Positions 16,011 to 24,061 of a DNA stretch of 64,000 nucleotides are shown here, piece after piece. Made by a program: the position numbers and the translations under genes. The stretch lies in NCBI RefSeq assembly GCF_024054175.1, contig NZ_JAMXLA010000001.1, positions 2,797,166 to 2,861,165 of the forward strand, read 5' to 3'. How positions within the stretch are numbered: the first letter of the stretch is position 1; every line of letters starts with the position of its first letter. The notes beneath the pieces were generated by a model, which worked only from the letters and a program-made list of their open reading frames with translations, was not told the DNA's origin and ran no database searches. This stretch comes from Flavobacterium sp. NRK1. GTDB taxonomy: Bacteria; Bacteroidota; Bacteroidia; Flavobacteriales; Flavobacteriaceae.

Positions 16011-16622
16011 ATGAAAACACTATTGACCATAACAGCCCTGCTGTTGTCCTTTGTACTAGTTGCGCAGTCAAGCCGCGACCGGGTTATGCTGCAGCAGATC
16101 GCAGCCCTTAAGACCTACGGCAGCTACCTGAAAAAAGGCTACCGTATCGCCCGTGACGGGTTAAATTTTATCGGAGACCTGAAGGAAGGCGAGCTGAACC
16201 TGCACAGCTTGTTTTTTGATGGGCTGGATAACGTAAGCCCTTTTGTGCAGGACTATCCCAAAGCAGGTGCCATTATCACGCTGAATACCCGCATCACAGC
16301 GTTGCAGGAAAAACTGTCCGGCCAGCTCGACGGTGCCCTTTTCTATGGGAATGAGAAAGACTATATCCGAAGGGTCATCGCGCGCGTGTTGCAAGGTTGT
16401 GCCGATGACCTTGAGGAGCTGGAAGCTGTGCTGTCCCAAACCGGCTACACCGCTGATGATGCCGGGCGCATTGACCGTATTGACGCGCTTTATGCCAATA
16501 CGGAAGACCGCTACCGCTTTGCCCGTGACTTTTACGATCAGTGCATGCTACTGGTAAACGCCAGGGCACGCGAAGCCCGAAACGTGCAACAAAGTGAACG
16601 CCTGTACAACCTAAATCCATAA
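16011..16622 (+). CDS. TraI-like conjugation protein, paralogue A
   Basis: A 203-residue exported helical protein (signal peptide about 1-19, ending LVAQ). It has the pattern seen in the small tra proteins often mis-annotated as TerB-like: KTYGSYLKKGYRIARDGLNFIGDL, then NLHSLFFDGL, then a C-terminal region IDRIDALYANTEDRYRFARDF. It is about the same length as the next gene and clearly related to it (NLHKTFLDALLQVSPAV). It has no known catalytic residues. Confidence 0.75.
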   Translation: MKTLLTITALLLSFVLVAQSSRDRVMLQQIAALKTYGSYLKKGYRIARDGLNFIGDLKEGELNLHSLFFDGLDNVSPFVQDYPKAGAIITLNTRITALQEKLSGQLDGALFYGNEKDYIRRVIARVLQGCADDLEELEAVLSQTGYTADDAGRIDRIDALYANTEDRYRFARDFYDQCMLLVNARAREARNVQQSERLYNLNP

Positions 16623-16624
16623 CT

Positions 16625-17260
16625 ATGAAAGCACTTCGAAAACTACTGTTTGCAAGCTTAATGTTTTTAATTACCGTTCAGGGCAACGCCCAGGTACAGG
16701 AACTCAAGCAGCTCGCACTGAATATTGAAAAACTGGCACAGTTCAGGGCCATACTCAAAGACATGAAGGAAGGCTATGAGATACTCACCAAGGGGTACAA
16801 CACCGTAAAGGACCTGACCGAGGGCAATTTCGACCTGCACAAGACCTTTTTGGATGCACTGCTGCAGGTCAGCCCTGCGGTACGCAATTACAAAAGGGTA
16901 GGGGAGATCATCGATTACCAGGTGGAGCTGGTCGGCAATTCGGGCCGCCAACGCAACAAGCTGCAGTCCAGCGGGCTTTTTGCCCCTGAGGAACTCGACT
17001 ATTTCGCGCAGGTATACGACCGTATCTTTCGGGAGAGCCTGCGCGATCTGGAAGAGCTGACGGCGGTACTGACCGCTGGGGAGCTGCGCATGTCGGATGA
17101 GGAACGCCTTGCGGCCATCGACAGGATCTATCTGTCGGTACAGGACAAATGCCTTTTCGTAAGGGATTTCAATTCGCAGACCGGCATACTCGCCCTGCAA
17201 CGCGGCAGGGAAGCCCATGATGTGGAAGCCCTTAGGTTATTGACCCAAACCAACCCTTAA
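16625..17260 (+). CDS. TraI-like conjugation protein, paralogue B
   Basis: A 211-residue exported helical protein beginning two bases after the stop of paralogue A. It has the same order of blocks: ILTKGYNTVKDLTEGNFDLHKTFLDALLQVSPAV, then ELDYFAQVYDRIFRESLRDLEEL, then LAAIDRIYLSVQDKCLFVRDF. This marks a local tandem duplication with traI and paralogue A. Likely an envelope component or chaperone of the transfer machinery; its specific role is unknown. Confidence 0.75.
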   Translation: MKALRKLLFASLMFLITVQGNAQVQELKQLALNIEKLAQFRAILKDMKEGYEILTKGYNTVKDLTEGNFDLHKTFLDALLQVSPAVRNYKRVGEIIDYQVELVGNSGRQRNKLQSSGLFAPEELDYFAQVYDRIFRESLRDLEELTAVLTAGELRMSDEERLAAIDRIYLSVQDKCLFVRDFNSQTGILALQRGREAHDVEALRLLTQTNP

Positions 17261-17270
17261 ACTGATTGTT

Positions 17271-18470
17271 ATGGCTATTAAATATAAAAAAAAACTATGG
17301 GGCATGGCAGCAGTAATGCTGCTTCCCGCTGTAGGCTACAGCCAGTCCATGGCAGAGGAGATGAACGGCCTTCATGCCGTGCTGGACCAGTTGTACGACG
17401 AGATGATGCCCCTGTGCAGCGACCTTATCGGGATATCCCAGGGTATTGCCGGTTTTGCGGCCCTCTTCTATATCGCCTCACGGGTATGGCGGCACTTGGC
17501 CAATGCGGAGCCCATCGATTTCTATCCGCTGTTCCGTCCCTTTGTGATTGGTTTCTGCATTATTTCCTTTCCGCTGGTCATTGCCATTATCAACGGCATT
17601 ATGAAACCCGCGGTCAGCGCTACCGATACCATGGTAGAAAATTCCAATGCCGCTATCGAAGAACTACTGCGCCAGAAGGAGGAAGCCATCAAGACTACGG
17701 ATGCCTGGCAGATGTACGTGGGGGAAGACGGCAGTGGCGACCGGGAACGCTGGTACAAATATACCCACGAGGAGGATTCCGGATCCGGGGAAGGACTGAT
17801 TGAGAGCATTGGCAACGACATCAAGTTTGCCATGGCCAAGGCTTCCTACAATTTCAGGAATTCGGTCAAGGAATGGATGAGCGAGGTATTACGCGTCCTT
17901 TTTGAGGCTGCGGCCCTTTGTATCGATACCCTGCGTACCTTCCAGCTGATTGTCCTGGCGATACTGGGACCACTGGTATTCGGACTGTCTGTCTTTGACG
18001 GATTCCAGCATACCCTGACCGTTTGGCTGGCCCGCTATATCAATGTCTTCCTGTGGCTGCCCGTAGCCAACATTTTTGGAGGTATTATCGGAAAGATACA
18101 GGAAAAGATGTTACAGGTCGACATCGCACAGGTCAATGAGTACGGGGATACCTTTTTCAGCAGGACCGATATTGCATACCTGGTCTTTATGATCATCGGT
18201 ATCATCGGGTACTTTACCGTACCCTCAGTCGCTAATTACATTGTACACGCCGGCGGGGGCGGGGCTTTTGGACAGAAGGTAACCAGTATTTTCGGGGGTA
18301 CCGCCACGGCCGCAGCACGTACCGCTTCCATGGGAGCCGGTATGGCAGCCGACGGGCTTGGGGATGCAGTAGGGAGGATGTCGGGGAGTTATTCCGGCCA
18401 TGGCAGCAGCGGCCCCTATTTCGATAACGACAATTATATGAAAGATAAAGTAAAAGGCAAAGAATCATGA
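17271..18470 (+). CDS. traJ: Conjugative transposon protein TraJ
   Basis: A 399-residue polytopic inner-membrane protein with a signal peptide, a membrane segment near residue 50-70, another around 85-105, and a C-terminal block of hydrophobic helices (about 215-330). It ends in a glycine- and serine-rich tail (GGGGAFGQKV ... GSYSGHGSSG). The layout matches TraJ of Bacteroidetes elements, a VirB6-like channel component. It overlaps traK by four bases (ATGA). Confidence 0.9.
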   Translation: MAIKYKKKLWGMAAVMLLPAVGYSQSMAEEMNGLHAVLDQLYDEMMPLCSDLIGISQGIAGFAALFYIASRVWRHLANAEPIDFYPLFRPFVIGFCIISFPLVIAIINGIMKPAVSATDTMVENSNAAIEELLRQKEEAIKTTDAWQMYVGEDGSGDRERWYKYTHEEDSGSGEGLIESIGNDIKFAMAKASYNFRNSVKEWMSEVLRVLFEAAALCIDTLRTFQLIVLAILGPLVFGLSVFDGFQHTLTVWLARYINVFLWLPVANIFGGIIGKIQEKMLQVDIAQVNEYGDTFFSRTDIAYLVFMIIGIIGYFTVPSVANYIVHAGGGGAFGQKVTSIFGGTATAAARTASMGAGMAADGLGDAVGRMSGSYSGHGSSGPYFDNDNYMKDKVKGKES

Positions 18471-19090
18471 TGTTTACAAAAATTGACAACCTTGAAACCG
18501 CTTTCCGCCATGTAAAAACCTTTACGATGGTCGTGGTGGTGGCCAGTGCCCTGGTGAGTGTCTTCGCCCTCTACCAGAGCTACACGACGGTACACCGCCT
18601 GCAGGACAAGATCTATGTGCTGGCCAATGGCAAGGCTATCGAAGCTTATGCCTCGGACCGCAGGGACAACATCGCGGTGGAAGCGCGCGACCACGTGCGC
18701 AATTTCCATCATTATTTCTTTACCCTTGACCCGGACGACAAGGTCATCCGTGAGAACGTGGCAAAGGCGCTGTACCTGGCCGACAACTCGGCAAAACGGG
18801 TGTATGACGACCTTAAGGAAGCCGGGTACTACTCCGGTATCATTTCGGGGAACATCAGCCAAGGCATCACCATAGACAGTATTGTGGTGAGCGTCGAGAA
18901 CTATCCCTTTTACTTCCGCTGCTATGCCAAGCAGCAGATCGTAAGGCCGACCAGCATCCTTAAGCGCAACCTGATTACCGAGGGTAACCTGAGGAACGTA
19001 TCGCGCAGCGACAACAACCCGCACGGTTTCCTGATCGAGCGATGGCGTACGCTCGACAATAAAGATATCGGAACCGAAAACCGCCATTAG
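18467..19090 (+). CDS. traK: Conjugative transposon protein TraK
   Basis: A 207-residue protein with a short cytoplasmic N terminus, one membrane helix (about 19-38: FTMVVVVASALVSVFALY) and a periplasmic domain. The motif TYDxxxxAYASDRRDNIAVEARDHVRNFHxYFF-like block (visible as AYASDRRDNIAVEARDHVRN) is the TraK signature. It is the VirB8-like scaffold of the conjugation channel. Start ATG 18467, coupled to the end of traJ. Confidence 0.92.
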   Translation: MMFTKIDNLETAFRHVKTFTMVVVVASALVSVFALYQSYTTVHRLQDKIYVLANGKAIEAYASDRRDNIAVEARDHVRNFHHYFFTLDPDDKVIRENVAKALYLADNSAKRVYDDLKEAGYYSGIISGNISQGITIDSIVVSVENYPFYFRCYAKQQIVRPTSILKRNLITEGNLRNVSRSDNNPHGFLIERWRTLDNKDIGTENRH

Positions 19091-19092
19091 CC

Positions 19093-19566
19093 ATGATCGA
19101 TAAAAATCAAAATAAAGTGTATAAGCCCAGCCTACCGCAGCACATTCACGCCTTGCGGCTCCGGACACAACTGGCATGGGTGGAATGGATGGAAGCCAAG
19201 GCAGCCCGCCTTTCCCGAAAAGGGCAGTACCTGGCCTTAAGCTTTTTTGTGGCCGTATCCGCAGGCTTTTGCATACTGATGCTCTTCGGAGGACTCGGCA
19301 ATCTAATGGGTATTACTGCAAAACCGGATGCTGTCCGCAGTGTTGCCGCCCCGCGGATCAGCAGTCCCAAAGTGGCGTCTGATGATTCCGTGCTGGAGGA
19401 ACGGCTAGCTGCGTTCCAGCATTACTGGGACAGCCTTTCAAGAACCGCATCCGGACGAAAGACCCGCGACAGTTTGCTGCAAGCCCGGCCCGGATTGCTG
19501 GACAGCATTCGCAGAGCCGAACAATTAATTGCAACTCAAAAACACGATTCCGATGAAAAACAATGA
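19093..19566 (+). CDS. Short membrane protein between traK and traM
   Basis: A 157-residue protein that occupies the place of TraL in related elements. It has a basic N terminus, one hydrophobic helix (about 51-75: LALSFFVAVSAGFCILMLF) and a soluble C-terminal region rich in short helices (QHYWDSLSRTASGRKTRDSLL). The last 14 bases overlap the start of traM. No recognised domain; role in the mating apparatus is assumed from position. Confidence 0.65.
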   Translation: MIDKNQNKVYKPSLPQHIHALRLRTQLAWVEWMEAKAARLSRKGQYLALSFFVAVSAGFCILMLFGGLGNLMGITAKPDAVRSVAAPRISSPKVASDDSVLEERLAAFQHYWDSLSRTASGRKTRDSLLQARPGLLDSIRRAEQLIATQKHDSDEKQ

Positions 19567-20806
19567 ACCCGCACCGATGCGCAGGAAAAGAAAAATCCTT
19601 TGGCTCCTGCCGCTTTTACTGCTTCCCTTTACCACGCTCTTCTTTTGGGCCATGGGAGGGGGAACACCGACCACTGCCGAGGGACAGCCCAAACGCGGCT
19701 TTAACCTGAAGCTGCCTGCTGCCAACCTGGAAGATGAAGCATCCTTCGATAAGATGCAATATTACGACAAGGCCGCACAGGATTCCAGCAAGATCAATGA
19801 CCTGAGGAAAAAAGACCCAAACTACTCGTATGACACGCTTAACGAAACGACCGATTCGGTTACCGGTAACGGCAGGCAGCGCAGCGGGCTGACCATAAGC
19901 AGTTTCCAAAGCCCTCAGGAGAAAAAAGTCTATGAACAGCTGGAAGCATTACAACGTGCTGTCAGCAGGCCACCTAAAGGCAAAATAGTACCACCTGCTG
20001 AACCTGCTGTTGAACAGCCTGCACACATTAACAGCCAGAGCAGGGCATTGGAAGAGATGTTGCAATCCATGGAAACGGCATCAGAACCAGACCCCGAACT
20101 GGCACAAATAGGAGGTATGCTGGAAAGTATACTCGACATACAGTATCCTGAGCGCGTACAACAGAAACTACGCGAACAGTCCAAAAGCAACAGGGGCAGG
20201 GTCTATGGCATTACCACACAACAGGACGAGGAGGTGGTATCCAGCATAGCATCACAACAGTCACATAAAATCACCTTTACACCCACCACTGTCCATACCG
20301 GTTTCTACGGCCTTGACGAAGTGACCACGGAAACCTTTCAGAATAATGCGGTATCGGCTGTCATTGCCGAGACACAGACCGTGGTCAACGGCGCTACGGT
20401 AAAAATGGAACTGGACCAGGAAATCTACATTAATGGTCAGGTGATCCCGAAAGGCACTTTTGTGGTAGGTACGGCTTCCCTGAAGGGGGAACGCCTTACC
20501 ATCGAGATACAGAGCATCCGACACGGCAATTCCTTATTCCCCGTGGAGCTTGCCGTATACGACCTGGACGGGCTAAGCGGTATTTACATACCCGGAGCCA
20601 TCAACAGGGATGTCGCCAAAACCTCGGCAGATCGCTCCATGCAGACCCTGGGTGTTACCACCCTGAAAGATTCCTGGAGTGCGCAGGCGGCAGGTGCCGG
20701 CATTGAAGCGGCTAAAGGACTGTTCAGCAAAAAAGTAAAGCTGGTAAAAGTAACCCTTAAAAAGGGCTACCGTATCCTGCTTAAAGATGAACAACAAGAT
20801 AAGTAA
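19553..20806 (+). CDS. traM: Conjugative transposon protein TraM
   Basis: About 417 residues from the ATG at 19553 (an upstream TTG at 19529 would extend it and is unlikely). It has an N-terminal membrane segment (RRKRKILWLLPLLLLPFTTLFFW), a long disordered linker, and a conserved C-terminal half (ETQTVVNGATVKMELDQEIYINGQVIPKGTFVVG). TraM is a VirB10-like component that spans the envelope and links inner and outer parts of the channel. It overlaps traN's frame only slightly. Confidence 0.9.
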   Translation: MKNNEPAPMRRKRKILWLLPLLLLPFTTLFFWAMGGGTPTTAEGQPKRGFNLKLPAANLEDEASFDKMQYYDKAAQDSSKINDLRKKDPNYSYDTLNETTDSVTGNGRQRSGLTISSFQSPQEKKVYEQLEALQRAVSRPPKGKIVPPAEPAVEQPAHINSQSRALEEMLQSMETASEPDPELAQIGGMLESILDIQYPERVQQKLREQSKSNRGRVYGITTQQDEEVVSSIASQQSHKITFTPTTVHTGFYGLDEVTTETFQNNAVSAVIAETQTVVNGATVKMELDQEIYINGQVIPKGTFVVGTASLKGERLTIEIQSIRHGNSLFPVELAVYDLDGLSGIYIPGAINRDVAKTSADRSMQTLGVTTLKDSWSAQAAGAGIEAAKGLFSKKVKLVKVTLKKGYRILLKDEQQDK

Positions 20807-20822
20807 CCCTAATAATCAGACT

Positions 20823-21650
20823 ATGAAGACAATGTTTATTTTAAGATGTGCGCTGATGCTGCTGCCTGTTTGCCTATGGGCACAGTACAGCGGTTCGGCC
20901 CTGCCGGTTAACAGGGAAATCGGCATCTCGGAACAACAGACCACCAGCCTATTGTTCCCGTACCGTATCCTGGGCGTGGACAGGGGCAGCAGGGACATAC
21001 TGGCTCAAAAGCCCAAGGGCCTTGAGAATATTTTGCAGATCAAGGCGGTGCAGGAAGAGTTCCTGCAATCCAACCTGACGGTGGTCACCGCGGACGGGAA
21101 ACTTTACAATTTCATGTTGTATTATGAACCCTGTCCCTACTACAGCGCTTACGACTTTACGGGCAAAGCCACGGGAGCCGTCGTGGCGGAGCAGACGGAC
21201 AATGCCGCAATGCTTGATACCCTGGCTTCGAAAGCCTATCATGACCGGCATCGCATCCGCCTGAATGAAAACGACAATGGGATAACCCTGTCGGTCACCG
21301 GTATGTTTGTGGAAGACGAGTATTTCTTTTACAGGATTACCATTGAAAACGCTACCAATATCAGCTACACAATAGACCGGCTTCGCTTTCTGATCCGCGA
21401 TCAGAAAAGGAGCAGGCGCACCGCCTCGCAGGATATTGAGATCACTCCCATTACGGTATGGGAGCCTACTGAAAAGGTACCTCCCAATACCCTGAAGACC
21501 TTTGTGGCGGTACTGCCCAAGTTCACCATACCGGATAAAAAAAACCTTTTTGTGGAACTGACCGAGGCATCGGGGGGCAGGCACCTGCAACTGAAACTAC
21601 GCAACCGTAAGGCAACGCAGGTGGTACCACTGCCGACTTTTAACGAATAA
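20823..21650 (+). CDS. traN: Conjugative transposon protein TraN
   Basis: About 275 residues from the ATG at 20823; the earlier ATG at 20787 would overlap traM and add residues before the signal peptide (MFILRCALMLLPVCLWAQ). The body matches the DUF4138/TraN family (a VirB9-like outer-membrane-side component): repeated beta strands, YTIDRLRFLIRDQKRSRRTASQDIEITPI, and a C terminus rich in hydrophobic strands. It is the last core tra gene in the window. Confidence 0.92.
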   Translation: MKTMFILRCALMLLPVCLWAQYSGSALPVNREIGISEQQTTSLLFPYRILGVDRGSRDILAQKPKGLENILQIKAVQEEFLQSNLTVVTADGKLYNFMLYYEPCPYYSAYDFTGKATGAVVAEQTDNAAMLDTLASKAYHDRHRIRLNENDNGITLSVTGMFVEDEYFFYRITIENATNISYTIDRLRFLIRDQKRSRRTASQDIEITPITVWEPTEKVPPNTLKTFVAVLPKFTIPDKKNLFVELTEASGGRHLQLKLRNRKATQVVPLPTFNE

Positions 21651-21665
21651 CTAAAATAATGTATT

Positions 21666-22460
21666 ATGAACGAGCGAAATTATGATTACCTGAAAGACCA
21701 GGTAAAATACACCGGCTTCGGGGAGGCACTAGAGGGCGAACTGAAGCAGCAGATGGAAAAGCAGCAACCGACTTTCAGCCTGAAGCATGATGCTTTTTAC
21801 GGCGAGGACAAGGTGAGTGCTGAACTGAGTTTCAGGAAATCGGAACAGACTGACCTTTATTTTTTCAACTCCTATAGGGTAAGCCTGCAGAAAGAAGGCA
21901 GGCCGGAATCCCTGGAGCAAACCTTTTATATCAATAAGGGCAACAACATTACCCTTAAGGAAGCATATAACCTGATGGAGGGCAGGGCAGTGAACAAAGA
22001 CCTGACCAGCAGGGAAGGGGAAGTGTATAACGCGTGGGTTTCTTTGGACTTCAAAGATACCGATAACAACGGCAACTTCAGGCTGAACCACTACCACGAG
22101 AATTACGGCTATGACCTTGAGGCCGCAGTGGGCAAATATCCAATTAAGGAATTGGATAATCCGTCACATAAGGAAGACCTTATGAATTCCCTGAAAAAGG
22201 GCAACCTGCAGTCGGCTACCTTTATCAAGGATGGGCAGGAGATTAAGCAGTACCTGGAAGCCAACCCGCAGTTTAAGACGGTCAATGTCTATGATGCGGA
22301 CAAAAACAGGCTGGACATGCGCCAGGGTAAATCGGAACAACAGTCCCAAAACGGAGAAACATCCAAACAGCAGAACACCCGGGCTAAAAAGTCCGCTGCT
22401 GAAGAAGACGGACCGGGTGAGAAGAACGAAAAAAAGCAACGTAAAAAACAATCGTTATAG
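21666..22460 (+). CDS. ICE-associated DUF3945-like protein
   Basis: A 264-residue cytosolic protein. Its middle (about 85-215: FYINKGNNITLKEAYNLMEGRAV ... LNHYHENYGYDLEAAVGKYPIKEL ... EANPQFKTVNVYDADKNRL) matches a block I recall from DUF3945-type proteins in Bacteroidetes conjugative elements, where it usually is part of a larger protein. The C terminus (about 225-264) is very rich in Lys, Gln and Ser (charged, disordered). It may bind nucleic acid or an element protein; no enzyme motif is seen. Confidence 0.65.
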   Translation: MNERNYDYLKDQVKYTGFGEALEGELKQQMEKQQPTFSLKHDAFYGEDKVSAELSFRKSEQTDLYFFNSYRVSLQKEGRPESLEQTFYINKGNNITLKEAYNLMEGRAVNKDLTSREGEVYNAWVSLDFKDTDNNGNFRLNHYHENYGYDLEAAVGKYPIKELDNPSHKEDLMNSLKKGNLQSATFIKDGQEIKQYLEANPQFKTVNVYDADKNRLDMRQGKSEQQSQNGETSKQQNTRAKKSAAEEDGPGEKNEKKQRKKQSL

Positions 22461-22462
22461 TG

Positions 22463-22747
22463 ATGGAAGCGGATAATCCACTGGCAGTATTTTTCCAGCG
22501 CAGCCATAATGACCGAAGGCTTGGTGCAACCCATATAAGCGTTTTTGCTGCGCTGGTACAATATGCTGCTGCCAGTGGCTTTTCAAATACTGTTATGGCC
22601 TATAGCTATGAGATTATGCCTATAGCCAAGATATCAGCACTTAAAACCTATAGCCGTTGTATGCATGATCTCAATGATTACGGCTATTTGAGGTATGAAC
22701 CCTCAAAGAAAAAGAATAAGCCCAGCAGTATTTATTTTGCAAGCTGA
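22463..22747 (+). CDS. Small winged-helix protein
   Basis: A 94-residue protein (ATG at 22463, right after the stop of the gene before) of winged-helix type: TYSRCMHDLNDYGYLRYEPSKKKNKPSSIYF reads like a recognition helix and wing. Together with the two following short genes it forms a cluster of small DNA-binding proteins, typical for excisionase or mobilisation control in these elements. Confidence 0.6.
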   Translation: MEADNPLAVFFQRSHNDRRLGATHISVFAALVQYAAASGFSNTVMAYSYEIMPIAKISALKTYSRCMHDLNDYGYLRYEPSKKKNKPSSIYFAS

Positions 22748-22792
22748 TATATTTAAAAGTACCCACTCAAACCTGTAAACCATCTTATTATT

Positions 22793-23071
22793 ATGGATAA
22801 TGGAGTAAGTAAGGAAGACCTGCAGCAGTTCGGCGCCTTGCTGATCAGTACTATACGCAAGATAATCGAAAGTGACACAGGTCCCGGGAAAGACCCTGGT
22901 CAGCCTGAATGGCTGAAAAGCAGGGCCGTACGAAGGATGCTTGACATCTCCCCCGGTACGCTACAGAACCTGAGGATCACGGGCAAGGTGCGTTTCAAGA
23001 AAGTTTTAGGCTCCTACTATTATAGCAGGTATGACCTTATGGGACTGTTCAATGAAAATCCGGACAAATGA
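22793..23071 (+). CDS. Excisionase-type helix-turn-helix protein
   Basis: A 92-residue protein with a MerR/excisionase-like helix-turn-helix (about 41-90: WLKSRAVRRMLDISPGTLQNLRITGKVRFKKVLGSYYYSRYDLMGLF), a form common in Bacteroidetes mobile elements. It probably binds the attachment-site arms or an element promoter. It overlaps the next gene by four bases, so the two are co-translated. Confidence 0.75.
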   Translation: MDNGVSKEDLQQFGALLISTIRKIIESDTGPGKDPGQPEWLKSRAVRRMLDISPGTLQNLRITGKVRFKKVLGSYYYSRYDLMGLFNENPDK

Positions 23072-23361
23072 CTGTAGCAGAATTCACACGGTTCATTGCG
23101 ACAGTAGAGAAGGACAGGAGGCTTACGGTATGGCATCTCTCATTACTTACGGCTGTACTCTTTCTTGCCCTGAAGCAGGGCAGGGCAGAAGCAGTTAAGG
23201 TCAGTCGCAGCCAGATTATGCGCCTAGCCCATATCGCTACCCTTCCGACCTATCACAAGTATTTTAAAAGCCTCCAGCAGTTAGGCTATATCGTGTATCG
23301 ACCCTCCTATCATCCGGGCGTACGCAGTGAACTGGATATAAAAAAACAACCTTGTCGATAA
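23068..23361 (+). CDS. Small winged-helix protein
   Basis: A 97-residue protein with a winged-helix-like C-terminal part (SRSQIMRLAHIATLPTYHKYFKSLQQLGYIVYRPSYHPG) resembling the gene at 22463, which has a related core. Its stop codon lies inside the stem of the terminator at 23345-23373, so the 3' end is compact. Likely a DNA-binding control protein of the element. Confidence 0.65.
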   Translation: MTVAEFTRFIATVEKDRRLTVWHLSLLTAVLFLALKQGRAEAVKVSRSQIMRLAHIATLPTYHKYFKSLQQLGYIVYRPSYHPGVRSELDIKKQPCR

Positions 23362-23373
23362 GGTTGTTTTTTT
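23345..23373 (+). terminator. Rho-independent terminator of the tra operon
   Basis: A perfect AACAACCTT/AAGGTTGTT stem with a six-base loop followed by a T tract. It overlaps the stop codon of the last small gene and ends the GC-rich transfer block. Confidence 0.9.
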
Positions 23374-23435
23374 ATACCTGCATTATTGCCATAACACTCT
23401 AAGAGTTTGTGATTAAAGCCGGGTACCTGCCAGAA

Positions 23436-23981
23436 TCAATTAGAAGGCTTGTAAACTAGTTGTACGACACCTGAACGGAATTGATGACTCCTTATTAATT
23501 CAAGTTTTTGGCGCTCCCGTAAGTTCTCAAACAGGGGTTTGCCAGTACCTAATGCTACCGGATGAACAGATATCATGTAGATGTCTATAAGGTTATTTTC
23601 TATAAAGGTATTGATTAGGCCAGCACCACCATATAGCCAAATATCATTACCCGGTTCCTGCTTAATCTTTTTAACATTGGCTGCAATATCATTGCTTACA
23701 AAAATTGTTGTATTGTCGTTTCGTTGCTCATGTGAAAATACGTATTTCTTTTTTGCATGTACCTCCCTCCACAATGCCTTATCAGCTTCATTGGAATAGT
23801 CTTGCGGATTATATTTTCCCCATGTATCGTAACTCACCCTTCCATAAAAAATGGTATCTATATTTGATACGAAATCCTCAAATTTCATGTCATCATCAAG
23901 GATACACCAATCTACTTCCCCGTTCGGCCCTTCAATAAACCCGTCTAATGTTACCGCTAAATTCAAGATTACTTTTCTCAT
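23436..23981 (-). CDS. Dihydrofolate reductase family protein (RibD C-terminal type)
   Basis: A 181-residue enzyme of the dihydrofolate reductase/RibD C-terminal superfamily. Visible motifs: VILNLAVTLDGFIEGPNG at the N terminus, YGRVSYDTWGKY (about 48), and WLYGGAGLINTFI near residue 120, the usual NADPH-binding strands. I start at ATG 23981 because the longer frame adds unconserved sequence; a TACTTTTG promoter element (24013-24020) lies upstream. Exact substrate unknown; the family is often YyaP/YwjB-like and not necessarily a folate enzyme. It is AT-rich cargo next to an AraC gene. Confidence 0.8.
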   Translation of the reverse strand: MRKVILNLAVTLDGFIEGPNGEVDWCILDDDMKFEDFVSNIDTIFYGRVSYDTWGKYNPQDYSNEADKALWREVHAKKKYVFSHEQRNDNTTIFVSNDIAANVKKIKQEPGNDIWLYGGAGLINTFIENNLIDIYMISVHPVALGTGKPLFENLRERQKLELIRSHQFRSGVVQLVYKPSN

Positions 23982-24061
23982 ATGCATTCTACAAATTTTG
24001 TTATTAGATATGCAAAAGTATGATGTTGCAAATGAATTTTTTTTGGAAATATGCGACAAAA

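Noticed and set aside
18434..19177. Minus-strand frame of 247 codons over traK
   Set aside because: Antisense to traK; traK has the family motif and tight operon spacing.
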